DNA from: Myxococcales bacterium
GTDB taxonomy: Bacteria > Myxococcota_A > Polyangia > Polyangiales > JADJMO01
Assembly (NCBI GenBank): GCA_016709545.1
Contig: JADJMO010000001.1
Span: forward strand, 372,001 to 436,000
DNA: 64,000 nt
Direction: 5' to 3'
Part shown: positions 34,697-43,809 of the stretch, in pieces
Numbering within the stretch: position 1 is the first letter of the stretch
Layout: each line of letters opens with the position of its first letter
The notes under the pieces: model-generated
Seen by the model: only the letters and a program-made list of their open reading frames with translations
Told to the model about the DNA's origin: nothing
The model's database searches: none
Position numbers and translations under genes: made by a program

Positions 34697-36917
34697 CACG
34701 CGTGGCTCTCTCGACTGGCGGTGAACCGCCCCGTGAGCCGGTCCTTGCGGCGCACCTCGGCCGCGTCGACCAGCATGCGCCCCGCCCATCGATAGACGTT
34801 GAATTCGGCGACCACGCGTCGCATGGAGTGCATCCGTTCACGCTGCTCCGAGCTGGACATCTGTAGGGCGGTCGCGAGTGCTTCACTCGCCTGCCGGAAG
34901 TCGTAGGGGTTCACCACGAGCGCCTCCGTGAGGTCGCGCGCGGCACCGGTGAACTGGCTCAACACGAGGACCCCTTGCTCGTCGTCTCGGGCGGCGACGA
35001 ACTCCTTGGCGACGAGATTCATGCCGTCGTGCAAGCTGCTGACGTAGCAGAGGTTCGCGGCGCGGTAGTAGCGGAACACGTTCACGGGCTCGTGGTGAGA
35101 GCGGAGCAAGACGATAGGCCGATAGGACCCCTCCGACCACCGCGCGTTGATGGTGGCGGTCAGCGCCTCCACCCGTTCGTTGAGCTCGCGGTAGCGATCG
35201 ATCTTGGTTCGGCTCGGTGCCGCGAGCTGGACGAAGGTGAAGCGACCGCGGAACTCGGGGTGCCGCCGCAAGAGCTCGTCGACGGCCGACAGCCGTTCCT
35301 CGATGCCCTTGGTGTAGTCGAGGCGATCGACGCCGACGCCGAGCAGCGAACCGGGGCCAGGCCGAGCTCCTCGAAGACCTGGCGCCGCGACTCGACCACC
35401 GTCGGCACCGACGGCAGCCAGTGGACCGGCCACTCGATCGAGATGGGGTAGGGGCGGACGAGGGTGCGCCGCGCCCCTTGCACGATTGCGTTGCTCTCGC
35501 GGTCGATTCGGCTCTCCATGAAGGCGTCCACCGAGTCCGTGAAGTTGTTGCAATGCTGCTGCGTGTGGAAGCCGACGATCGAGGAGCCGAGCAGCCCCGA
35601 GATGAGCTCCTCCCGCCAGGGGCAGATCCCGATGCGCTCGGCGTTGGGCCAGGGAATGTGCCAGAACGTGATGATGGTCGCCCGCGGCAGGCGCTCACGG
35701 ATCATCTTGGGCGCCAGCGCGAAGTGGTAGTCCTGGACCAGGACGATCGGGTCATCGGTGTCCACCTCCTCGCAGACGGCATCGGCGAACTTCCGGTTCA
35801 CGGCGACGTAGTGTTCCCAGTCGTCGGCGCGGAAGATCGGTCGCGTGTGCGCGACGTGACACAGCGGCCAGAGGCCCTCGTTGGCGAGGCCGTAGTAGTA
35901 GCCGTCCTCCTCCGCTTCGGACAGCCACACGCGCCGGAGGAGATACGACTCCTCCCCAGGCGGCACCCGCACATGGGCGTGCGCATCGACGGTCTCGCGA
36001 TCGGCGCTGCCGCTACCGTGCCCGACCCACACTCCGGAGCAGGCCCGCATCACCGGCTCGAGCGCCGTGACGAGACCGCTGGCAGGGTGGAGCACCTCGA
36101 TCGCGCCGTCGACCCGTTGGTGGATGTAGGGCTCGCGGTTGGCGAGGATCACCACCCGCTCCCCTTGGAGGTGCTGGGTCAAGGTGGAGCGCAGGCGGGC
36201 GGGGCTCCAGGTCCCTCCGTGAGCTTCCAGGTCACGTTCTGCGACCAGGCGCTCGGCGAGAGCTCGCACGTCACGGATCAGCGGCTGGAACTCCCTGGTG
36301 GCATTGCCACTGAGCGCACGCTGGAGCTCGGTGGTCCAGTCCTTCCACGCGAAGCGGGCGGCGAGGACCATCACGAACCCGACGCCCATGGCCACGAGGA
36401 AGAAACCAGCCAGCAGCAGGTTGCGGGTCGTGGCCTCGCGTCGCCCGAGATAGCTGAGGTCGTGAACGAGGATGACGGCGCCGAGGGCCGTCGACCCGCC
36501 TGTCTCGAGGGTCGTCACGCTGAGGTTGACACGTCCGGAAGGGAGCTCCGAGGTCATCGACCACGAGGGGCCGGCCGGCCCTTCGGCGCGCATGCGGTCG
36601 AGCAGCGAACGGCAAGAGAACCCGACGGGGTACGAGTCCGTCGCGGCGAGCTGGTCCCCCGCTGGGGAGCACGCGGCCGCGGCCATGATCCGCTCGTCGC
36701 GCGTGATGTCGGCCAGCGTGGCCTTGAGACGATCCGGATTGCTGGACCAGTGTCGCGCGAGGCTCTCCCTGGCAGAGACCACCGCGAGCTGGGAGCGCAG
36801 CGTGAGATCCGACTCGAACCACGCGCGCGTCGTGCGGGTCAGCGCGAAATAGCCAGCCCATCCCACCACAGCGAGCCCGACGAACAAGGCGGCGAGGAAT
36901 CGCAGACGACGGCGCAT
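34696..36917 (-). pseudogene. otsA: Membrane-anchored trehalose-6-phosphate synthase, one frameshift
   Basis: About 740 residues if one missing base is restored. The N-terminus has helix 1 (FLAALFVGLAVVGWAGYFAL), an extracytoplasmic domain of about 130 residues, helix 2 (LLLAGFFLVAMGVGFVMVLA) and a HAMP-like linker. A GT20 domain follows from about residue 225: VVILANREPYIHQRV, IVLVQDYHFALAPKMIRE, TFWHIPWPNAE and IVGFHTQQHCNNF. The frame breaks near 35355 after EELGLAPVR; the other frame resumes with LGVGVDRLDYTKGIEERL and runs through HDGMNLVAKEF to the end. All catalytic segments survive, so an assembly indel is plausible. OtsA makes trehalose-6-phosphate from UDP-glucose and glucose-6-phosphate. 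Fusion to a sensor-like membrane module is unusual. Confidence 0.82.
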
Positions 36918-36939
36918 GGTGCAGCCTAGCTCATGAAAG

Positions 36940-36951
36940 TTGGATATCCAA
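36940..36951. promoter_or_regulatory. TTGGA-N2-TCCAA operator between otsA and the GH15 gene
   Basis: TTGGATATCCAA is a perfect 12-base palindrome in the 58-base gap between the divergent otsA and GH15 genes, 23 bases from the otsA ATG and 24 from the GH15 GTG. On the minus strand TTGGAT is followed after 17 bases by TAGGCT, a plausible -35/-10 pair. It matches the nhaA site in both arms. Binding by the MarR protein of the operon is inferred. Confidence 0.65.
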
Positions 36952-36975
36952 TGAAATGCTGCTAGACACGCTGCT

Positions 36976-38736
36976 GTGCTCGCTGACCTCGGTCTCGTCG
37001 GGAATTGCCAGTTCGCTGCCCACGTCCATCGCGATGGCGCGGTCGTCTGGTGTTGCCTGCCTCGCTTCGACTCCCCACCCGTGTTCGGCGCGTTGCTCGA
37101 CGAAGAGGGGGGCCGATTCTCGATCAGGCCCGCGAATCGTGCGCTCGGCGTGCAGCGGTATCTTCCCAACACGAACGTCCTCGAGACCCGCTTTGACACG
37201 CCGGACGGCGCGTTCAGGGTGATCGACTTCGCGCCACGGTTCGTCCTCTACGAGCGCAGCTTCCGACCGACCAAGCTGGTGCGCATCGTCGAGCCCATCT
37301 CCGGCACCCCCCGGATCCGCGTGCTGTGTGACCCGGTGCTCGGCTGGTCCAAGCAGCGGCCGCGTCGCGAGCTCGGCTCGAACCACCTGTCGTTCGAGGG
37401 GTTCGACGCGGAGCTCCGCCTCACGACGGACGCGTCCCTCTCGTACCTGGACGACGAGCCCTTTGCGCTGACTTCGAGGAAGCACTTCGTCCTCGCCTGG
37501 GGCGCTCCCGTCGAAGAGCCACTCGAGCCGCTGTGCGAGCGGTTCCTGCGGGACACCGTGCGCTACTGGCAGACCTGGGTCAAGCAGTGCGACATCCCGA
37601 TGACGCACCAGGAAGCCGTCATCCGGTCGGCGCTCACCCTCAAGCTGCATTGTTACGAGGATACCGGGGCCATCGTGGCAGCTCTGACCACGTCGATCCC
37701 CGAAGGCCCTGGCTCCGGCCGCACGTGGGACTATCGCTATTGCTGGCTGCGCGACGCGTACTACACGCTGGGAGCGTTCCGGCTGCTCGGCCACTTCGAG
37801 GAGCGCGAGCAGTTCATCCAGTTCCTCCTGAACGTGGCGTCGGCCGCCCCCGACCTCGACCTCGCGCCGCTGTACCGGGTCGATGGCAAGACCGACCTCG
37901 TGGAGGAGCAGCTGGCCCACTGGAGCGGCTATCGGGCCGAGAAGCCTGTCCGGGTGGGGAACGCCGCTGCGCTGCACAAGCAACACGACGTGTTCGGCGA
38001 GATGGTCCTCGCGTTGACACCGCTCTTCCTCGACGCGCGCTTTCGCGAGCAAGTCACGCCACCCGTGCTCGATCTCGTCACCCGGCTCGCCGAGCGGGCC
38101 ATCGCCGTCGCCGGGCAGCCCGACGCCGGGATCTGGGAGCTTCGATCCGAGTGGCGCCCGCAGACGTTCAGCTCGTTGATGTGCTGGGCGGCAGCGGACC
38201 GGATGAGCCGCATCGCCGGCATCCATCGCCCCGTGGAGCACGAACACTTCGCTGCGGCTGCCACCCGCATCCAGGCAGAGATCCTCGCCCGCGCGGTGGA
38301 CTCCGAGCGCGGGTGCCTCGTCGCCGACTACGGCGGCACCGAGGTGGACGCGGCCCTCCTCCAGGCGATCACGCTCCAGTTGCCCATGAGCACCGAGCTG
38401 CGTCACGCCACCGTGGACGCCGTGCGGGCGGACCTCACCCAGGATGGCTGGCTCAAGCGCTACCGCACCGACGACGGCTTCGGGGTGCCGCGCATGGCCT
38501 TCACGCTGTGCTCGTTCTGGCTCGTCGAGGCGCTGGCGCGGCTCGGGCGGGACGACGAGGCTCGCGCCGTGCTCCATCAGATCGGGAAGCTCGACTCGCC
38601 ACTCGGGCTGCTGGCCGAGGACGTGGATCCCCGCTCGGGCGAGATGTGGGGGAACTTCCCCCAGGCCTACTCCCACGTCGGGTTGATCCACGCCGCCTTC
38701 GCGACCGCGCCGCGGTGGCTCGAATACGGAACCTGA
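36976..38736 (+). CDS. GH15 glucoamylase/trehalase-like glycoside hydrolase
   Basis: A 586-residue family 15 glycoside hydrolase. The N-terminal domain begins LADLGLVGNCQFAAHVHRDG and VVWCCLPRFDSPPVF. The catalytic (alpha/alpha)6 barrel contains GRTWDYRYCWLRDAYYTL. The general acid is expected in PDAGIWELRSEW and the base in LLAEDVDPRSGEMWGNFPQA followed by YSHVGLI. Bacterial GH15 members include glucoamylases and true trehalases; the neighbouring otsA/otsB genes and shared operator make trehalose the likelier substrate, but this is inference. No signal peptide is present, so it acts in the cytoplasm. GTG 36976 is the only start compatible with the conserved N-terminus. Confidence 0.9.
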   Translation: MLADLGLVGNCQFAAHVHRDGAVVWCCLPRFDSPPVFGALLDEEGGRFSIRPANRALGVQRYLPNTNVLETRFDTPDGAFRVIDFAPRFVLYERSFRPTKLVRIVEPISGTPRIRVLCDPVLGWSKQRPRRELGSNHLSFEGFDAELRLTTDASLSYLDDEPFALTSRKHFVLAWGAPVEEPLEPLCERFLRDTVRYWQTWVKQCDIPMTHQEAVIRSALTLKLHCYEDTGAIVAALTTSIPEGPGSGRTWDYRYCWLRDAYYTLGAFRLLGHFEEREQFIQFLLNVASAAPDLDLAPLYRVDGKTDLVEEQLAHWSGYRAEKPVRVGNAAALHKQHDVFGEMVLALTPLFLDARFREQVTPPVLDLVTRLAERAIAVAGQPDAGIWELRSEWRPQTFSSLMCWAAADRMSRIAGIHRPVEHEHFAAAATRIQAEILARAVDSERGCLVADYGGTEVDAALLQAITLQLPMSTELRHATVDAVRADLTQDGWLKRYRTDDGFGVPRMAFTLCSFWLVEALARLGRDDEARAVLHQIGKLDSPLGLLAEDVDPRSGEMWGNFPQAYSHVGLIHAAFATAPRWLEYGT

Positions 38737-38762
38737 GCGGGCACACGCGGGATCGCCGAGAA

Positions 38763-39692
38763 TCAAGGCACGTAGCGCGGTTCGACCGTGCCTCTGACGC
38801 CGTCGAACGAGACGTCCACTCCGGGGAAGTTGACGAGCTCGAACGTGGCCGATGCGAGCCGAAGGCGTCCGTTCGCCCGATCGACCTCCTCGAGGATGCG
38901 CGTGAAGAGGGCATCCTTCACCGAGCGGCGCTTCCGATAGTCGACGACGTACCGAATCGTGAACGCGAGCCAGTTGTCGTTGGCGACCAAGGTCACCATC
39001 GGCTCGACGTTGGCGTCCTCGAGTCGATACTTGGCGACGGCGTCTTTCCAGGCTGCCATGGAGGCCCGGGCGAAGTCGCGGCAGACCTCGTCGGCCACGC
39101 CCACCAGCATGGTCTTCGCGAACTTCCAGTCCGAGCCGTAACGTACTGGCAAGGTGATTTCGTCCCACAGGAACGGGAAATCAGCCGAGTAGTTGGACAC
39201 AGGTTCTCTGAATACATAGCTATTTGCAATGCGAACAATGCGATCATTGTATAGGTCGCCATCGACCCACTGTCCCAGCTCCATGATCGTCGTTCGCAGG
39301 ACGCCGATGTCGATCACGTCCCCGCGGACGCTGCCGACTTGAACACGGTCCCCAGGCGAATAGAAGTTTCCGAAGGAGATGGCGAACCAGCCGGCCAAGC
39401 TCGCGACGACCTCCTGGAGCGCCAGCGCGACTCCCGCTCCCGCGACCCCGAGCGCCACGGTGAGGCCGGCGACTCTCGAGCTGAACACGGTGACGAGGAC
39501 GACGATGCCGGTGAGGTAGCCGGCGAAGGTGACGAACTTTCGAGCTCTATACCGAGCTACGCTGTCGCTCACGTTGCGGATCACCACACCCTGCAGGACG
39601 CGACCGACTACGAACACGATCGCGAGGCCTGTGACCGCCCAGAAGATGCGCGAGAAGGTCGGATCAGTGACCCATTTCTTGATCTGGTCCAA
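38763..39692 (-). CDS. MscS-family mechanosensitive channel (1)
   Basis: A 309-residue small-conductance mechanosensitive channel homologue. Two to three N-terminal helices lead to the pore helix VALGVAGAGVALALQEVVASLAGWFAIS, rich in Gly/Ala as in MscS TM3. The beta domain follows (FYSPGDRVQVGSVRGDVIDIGVLRTTIMEL, GDLYNDRIVRIANSYV). The C-terminal alpha/beta domain is of ordinary size. It would open on membrane tension and release solutes during osmotic downshock. It is the last gene of the long minus-strand operon, 26 bases after the next mscS gene, and converges with the GH15 gene. Confidence 0.93.
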   Translation of the reverse strand: MDQIKKWVTDPTFSRIFWAVTGLAIVFVVGRVLQGVVIRNVSDSVARYRARKFVTFAGYLTGIVVLVTVFSSRVAGLTVALGVAGAGVALALQEVVASLAGWFAISFGNFYSPGDRVQVGSVRGDVIDIGVLRTTIMELGQWVDGDLYNDRIVRIANSYVFREPVSNYSADFPFLWDEITLPVRYGSDWKFAKTMLVGVADEVCRDFARASMAAWKDAVAKYRLEDANVEPMVTLVANDNWLAFTIRYVVDYRKRRSVKDALFTRILEEVDRANGRLRLASATFELVNFPGVDVSFDGVRGTVEPRYVP

Positions 39693-39718
39693 TGGGTGTT
39701 CTCCGGGGGTGAGCAGGG

Positions 39719-40669
39719 TCAGACGTCCAGATCAGGGGGCGTCCGCGTTCGCGGGGCTGAGAACGCGGGATCGTTCACCTGCAACGTCCGATGCAGGACC
39801 GCAGGAGGAAGGATGTTGTGCTCCCGGAAGGCCTTGCGGACGCGGATGTGAACATCGGTCTCGAAAGGCTTCTCGTACTTGCAGTCGAACACGTAGGGGC
39901 GGGCCTTGAGATGCATCGCACCGTAGTCGCCGAGGATCACTTGCTTGGCGAGCACGGGGACCGGGCGCTCCAGGAACACGTAGGGGCTCGTGAGGCACGC
40001 TTCGCGGATCAGGTCCGCCGCAAGCTCGACATCCTGATCCAGGCCCACGTAGAAGTCGAAGGGCGTCTGCATCTCCAACGCACCCCAGTTGCCGCTCGAG
40101 GTGACATCGGTCAGCACCTTGCTGTTGGGAATCGTGATGATGTTGTGGTCGAGCGTGTTCATGCGGACACTGCGCAGCCCGATCTTGATGATGTCACCAT
40201 ACTCCCCGGCGAATGCGACACGGTCTCCGACCTGGAACGGGCGATCGAAGATGATCGTTATCCCGGCGATGAACGACGCGACGAGGTCGCGCATCGCGAA
40301 CCCCACCGCGAAGGCGAGCGTCCCGCCGATGACCGTGAGCGTCGTGGAGTCGATTCGAAAGGTCAGGCCGACGCACACGCTGCCCGTGCCTATGTACACG
40401 ACGAAGCGGGCGACCGACTCGTACTTCTGGATCGTCGGCCGACGGTTGGCGAACCGCGCTCCCAGCCGCGTTGCAATGGTCTCGATGATCCGCAGGACGA
40501 CCATGCCCACACCGATCACGAGGAGTGAGAACAGCGCCCCACCGAGGCGGACGAAGCCGGCCAGTTTCGAGATGTCCGGCACGTCCTCGGCGTGCGCGGT
40601 TCTTGCGCCCGAGAAGACCACGAGGAGCGCTGCGAGGGCTACCAGGGCACGTGGCCGAAGGAATCTCAT
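39719..40669 (-). CDS. MscS-family mechanosensitive channel (2), with signal peptide
   Basis: A 316-residue MscS homologue beginning with a cleavable-type signal sequence (LVALAALLVVFSGARTAHAE). Three helices follow; the pore helix is TVIGGTLAFAVGFAMRDLVASFIAGITI. The beta domain then reads RPFQVGDRVAFAGEYGDIIKIGLRSVRMNTLD and HNIITIPNSKVLTDV. A signal peptide on an MscS protein suggests an extracytoplasmic N-terminus. Its ATG overlaps the stop of the transmembrane ATPase (ATGA), so the two are translated together and may form one complex. It shares less sequence with the other two MscS proteins here than expected of recent duplicates. Confidence 0.92.
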   Translation of the reverse strand: MRFLRPRALVALAALLVVFSGARTAHAEDVPDISKLAGFVRLGGALFSLLVIGVGMVVLRIIETIATRLGARFANRRPTIQKYESVARFVVYIGTGSVCVGLTFRIDSTTLTVIGGTLAFAVGFAMRDLVASFIAGITIIFDRPFQVGDRVAFAGEYGDIIKIGLRSVRMNTLDHNIITIPNSKVLTDVTSSGNWGALEMQTPFDFYVGLDQDVELAADLIREACLTSPYVFLERPVPVLAKQVILGDYGAMHLKARPYVFDCKYEKPFETDVHIRVRKAFREHNILPPAVLHRTLQVNDPAFSAPRTRTPPDLDV

Positions 40670-43600
40670 GGAGACACCAGCAGGTGACGACGTTGCAAGA
40701 ACACGGTTGCGGCGCGGAACCAGGTCCAGGTGACCGTGAAACGACCGTCTGCTTCCTCGAGGTATCCCCGCGCCAGCGAATAGCGGAGTGCGTCGTTGAC
40801 CTCGGTCGGGCGCAGGTTCGTTGCGTGGACGATCGCCTCGGTAGCAGCGGGAGCGAGCTGCAGCACGGCCTTGAGCACGAAGATGGCCGAGTCGGGCAGT
40901 CGCTCGAGGTCAGAGAGCTCCAGCGCCTGAAACGGACGCACGAAGGTCACCCCTGCCGGATCGACACCCAGCGATCGCCGGAACAGATCCAGAGCGACGC
41001 CAGGGTTCCCCGCCGCGTGGTCCCACATCAGTCGATAGTAGCTTGCAGCGCGCGCCGTCAGCGCCTCCTGTCGATCGGTCTCGTCCGCCGACGGTGCCAA
41101 AGGTTCTAGCAGGCGTTCGAAGCTCGGAGCCACGCCAGCGAGCTCGGTGCGGGCCTTCAGGAGGCGGGCGATGTCCTCCTCGGTCCAGCGTTCGAGCCGC
41201 ATGACCTCGTCGAAGCTCGGGCGAGTGGCGCGCGCCCGCTCGAGGAACTGCCACATGACCTCGTCGAAGGCAAAGACCCACGTGGTCGCTTCACAGTGTC
41301 GACTGGCGAACGCGAGGAGACGATCGAAGTCGCGAAGACCCCCCATCGCGGGCTGCGCTATCCGCTGGAAGTCGTCGAGCAGGATGGCGGCCGGGCGGGC
41401 CGAACCTTGCCGCAGACTGGCGCCGCCGGCCAGGACGTCGAGTTCGACGAGCAACTCGCAGAGCGCAGCGAGGCCAGCGGGCGGCGTGGTCGTCGAGGCC
41501 ACGTCTCCCCGGGCTTGTTGGATGCGCTGCAAGAGCGAGGTCTTGCCCATGCCGCGCTCGCCCACCAAGGCCACCAGGCCGCCGCGTCGAGACTGGATGC
41601 GGTCGACGAGTGCTGCCAGCGGCTGAGCCCTCGATTCTATCCACAGATTGGCGGGGCGCTCAGGCGGTCCCAGGATGGTGAAGATGCCGGGGTCGAGGGG
41701 GCCGAGCGCGACGCTCGTCGTGTCTGTCTTCAATCGGTCGAGTCTTCGACGGAAGAGGTACGCAAGGACCCGCCTCGAGATCTCGAATCGGCCGACCCAG
41801 CCACGGACGGCCCGCTGGATGCCGTCACTGAAGAGGTAGATGCCGCCCACTGCAGCGGCCACGAAGCTCGTCCAGCCACGATGGTGGCGGAGCACCCATC
41901 GCTCGAAGGCCGAGGGCCGCCTGCGTCGCTCGAGGCGTGCGAACACGACGTCGCGCCACCAATGGATGAGCGTCAGGAACACCGGGATCGAAGCGAACCA
42001 ACACGTGACGACGACCCACTCGTAGATCGCGCCCTGCCCGACGGTCCTTGCGGTCAAGACCAGCACGACCCCGAAGCCGACCGTCACTCGACCGACGAGG
42101 CGGAGCGAGCGGTGGCGAAGCGCTGTCGAGTCCTGGGTCGAGGCGCCCGAGCGTCTGTCGGCAGCCGCTGCGTCGATGATGTCCACCACCAGTCGACCAG
42201 CGAAGGTCCAGGTCGCGATCACGAAGACGACCTCGACCTCGAGCACCCGGAGGAGCGAGGCCGGCAACAGGGCGTGCGAGGCCATCACGAGCGCCAGCCA
42301 CTCGAACGGACCGCGCACTCTCGTGAGGAAGTCGAGCCAAGGCACGGCTCCGTCGGCGGTCGTAGTTCGATGACGCGCCTCCTCACTCGACCGCGCACGC
42401 CAGTTCGCGAGCGCTTCAGGGGCGCGGCGACGCCACCAGACGAAGGCCGCGACCAGCGCCGCAAACTCCAGGAACGAGACCACTCCCCGGCCTGAGATGC
42501 TCTTGAGGCCTTCGCCAGTCTGCCTGAACCGGCGGATGGCGCCCACCGCAACGTGCCGATGGTAGCGCAGGATCAGGGTCACCTGGCGGAGCTCCGCTGC
42601 CGCCTGGTCTCTCCCTTCGGCAGTGAACCCCGTGACGGCTCGCCGCTTCTCGGGGGACAGCAACGGGAGCAGCGCGAGCCGCTCCTTGTTGAGGGTGGTG
42701 GTCTCCTCGAGCAGCTGCGCGAGCGACGCTTCCCGCACCAACTGCTGCTCGAGTCGGAGCCGCTTCGACTCGGCTTCCACCCTGTTGCGTTGTGCCTGGA
42801 CCTGATCGCTGCCCAGATGCAGTTCTTCCAGCGGGTTCGGTCCGGCGACAGGCACGGAGTCGTTCGCGGCGTCGTCCAGCTTGGCCGCGAACTCTCCGCG
42901 GCTGGCCCGGAGGGACGTGCGGAGCTCATCGTACACCGCGTCGAGATCGGTCGCTTGTCCCGCTGCTCTCGCCTCCTTGAGGCCACGCAAGCGCCGCTGC
43001 CATCGCAGGGTGGATTCGCGGCGTGCGCCCACCTGCTTGCTCTCGTCGGCGAGACGCGCGACGAGCGCGGCCTGGGCTCTCTCCACCTCCAGAAGTCGCA
43101 CGTACTCCTCAGAAATCAGGCGTGCCGCTTCGGTGTCTGCCTTGCGCGCGGCCTCGAGCGCCGCCTTACGCGCCGCCTCGGCCTCTCGGGCCCTCTGCTC
43201 GGCCTCGGTCTCAGGGCGCGCTGCCCGAGCGGCCTCCTGCCTTGCGAGGTGAGCGAGCAGCCTCGCCTTTCGGGTCTCCGCAGGCAGCAAGTAGAAGGCC
43301 AGCCGTGCACGGTCGAGATCGAGGCGAGCCCGCAGCAGGCTCTCGGGAGCGGTCGCCCCCGACCCGAGCGCATCCAGCGAACCATCCTCGGCGGCGTCCG
43401 CGTCCGTGGGCACCGCGCCATCCCTGGCATCGCCGTGTCCAGCGCCAGCATCCGTGGTCGGCTCGACCTGGACCACCGCCTGCAACCTGACCACTTCGAC
43501 GAGGATGGCTCTTGGCTCGTCGAGCGCCACGTCGAAGAGGCTGCCTGGCTCGACCTCCAGCTCCAGGGTTCCCGCCGTGAGAGACCGTACGTGCGCGGCC

Positions 43601-43809
43601 GTGCGTCGCAGCGCGACGACGTCCGCCAGTGCTACGTCGCCATCGCTCGAAGGCTGGACCACGTCCGTCTCTGCGGCGTCGTGCAGCCCCACCTCGTTCT
43701 CCGCCGATGCCGCCCCGCCGTGCGCCACTCCGAGGAGGCCGAAGAGGAAGGCCAACAGGGTCGCGCACACGACGTGTCTCCGCGCTCGCCGACTCGTTTC
43801 AGGGCTCAT
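40666..43809 (-). CDS. Large membrane protein: periplasmic coiled coil, six helices and C-terminal P-loop ATPase
   Basis: A 1047-residue protein not assigned to a known family. The layout is: signal peptide (VVCATLLAFLFGLLGVAHGG); an extracytoplasmic region rich in Asp/Ala; a long Ala/Glu/Arg coiled coil (about residues 170-330, with AEQRAREAEAARKAALEAAR); about six helices between residues 440 and 660. Next come a P-loop ATPase with Walker A in LVGERGMGKTSLL (about residue 745) and Walker B in PAAILLDDFQ, then a helical/winged-helix C-terminus ending FLQRRHLLVSP. The ATPase resembles Orc1/STAND-type AAA proteins. The large periplasmic helical part plus helices recalls MscK/MscM channels, but no MscS pore is visible in it. 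It is coupled to an MscS gene by ATGA. A role as an ATP-dependent gate or sensor for MscS is inference. Confidence 0.85.
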   Translation of the reverse strand: MSPETSRRARRHVVCATLLAFLFGLLGVAHGGAASAENEVGLHDAAETDVVQPSSDGDVALADVVALRRTAAHVRSLTAGTLELEVEPGSLFDVALDEPRAILVEVVRLQAVVQVEPTTDAGAGHGDARDGAVPTDADAAEDGSLDALGSGATAPESLLRARLDLDRARLAFYLLPAETRKARLLAHLARQEAARAARPETEAEQRAREAEAARKAALEAARKADTEAARLISEEYVRLLEVERAQAALVARLADESKQVGARRESTLRWQRRLRGLKEARAAGQATDLDAVYDELRTSLRASRGEFAAKLDDAANDSVPVAGPNPLEELHLGSDQVQAQRNRVEAESKRLRLEQQLVREASLAQLLEETTTLNKERLALLPLLSPEKRRAVTGFTAEGRDQAAAELRQVTLILRYHRHVAVGAIRRFRQTGEGLKSISGRGVVSFLEFAALVAAFVWWRRRAPEALANWRARSSEEARHRTTTADGAVPWLDFLTRVRGPFEWLALVMASHALLPASLLRVLEVEVVFVIATWTFAGRLVVDIIDAAAADRRSGASTQDSTALRHRSLRLVGRVTVGFGVVLVLTARTVGQGAIYEWVVVTCWFASIPVFLTLIHWWRDVVFARLERRRRPSAFERWVLRHHRGWTSFVAAAVGGIYLFSDGIQRAVRGWVGRFEISRRVLAYLFRRRLDRLKTDTTSVALGPLDPGIFTILGPPERPANLWIESRAQPLAALVDRIQSRRGGLVALVGERGMGKTSLLQRIQQARGDVASTTTPPAGLAALCELLVELDVLAGGASLRQGSARPAAILLDDFQRIAQPAMGGLRDFDRLLAFASRHCEATTWVFAFDEVMWQFLERARATRPSFDEVMRLERWTEEDIARLLKARTELAGVAPSFERLLEPLAPSADETDRQEALTARAASYYRLMWDHAAGNPGVALDLFRRSLGVDPAGVTFVRPFQALELSDLERLPDSAIFVLKAVLQLAPAATEAIVHATNLRPTEVNDALRYSLARGYLEEADGRFTVTWTWFRAATVFLQRRHLLVSP

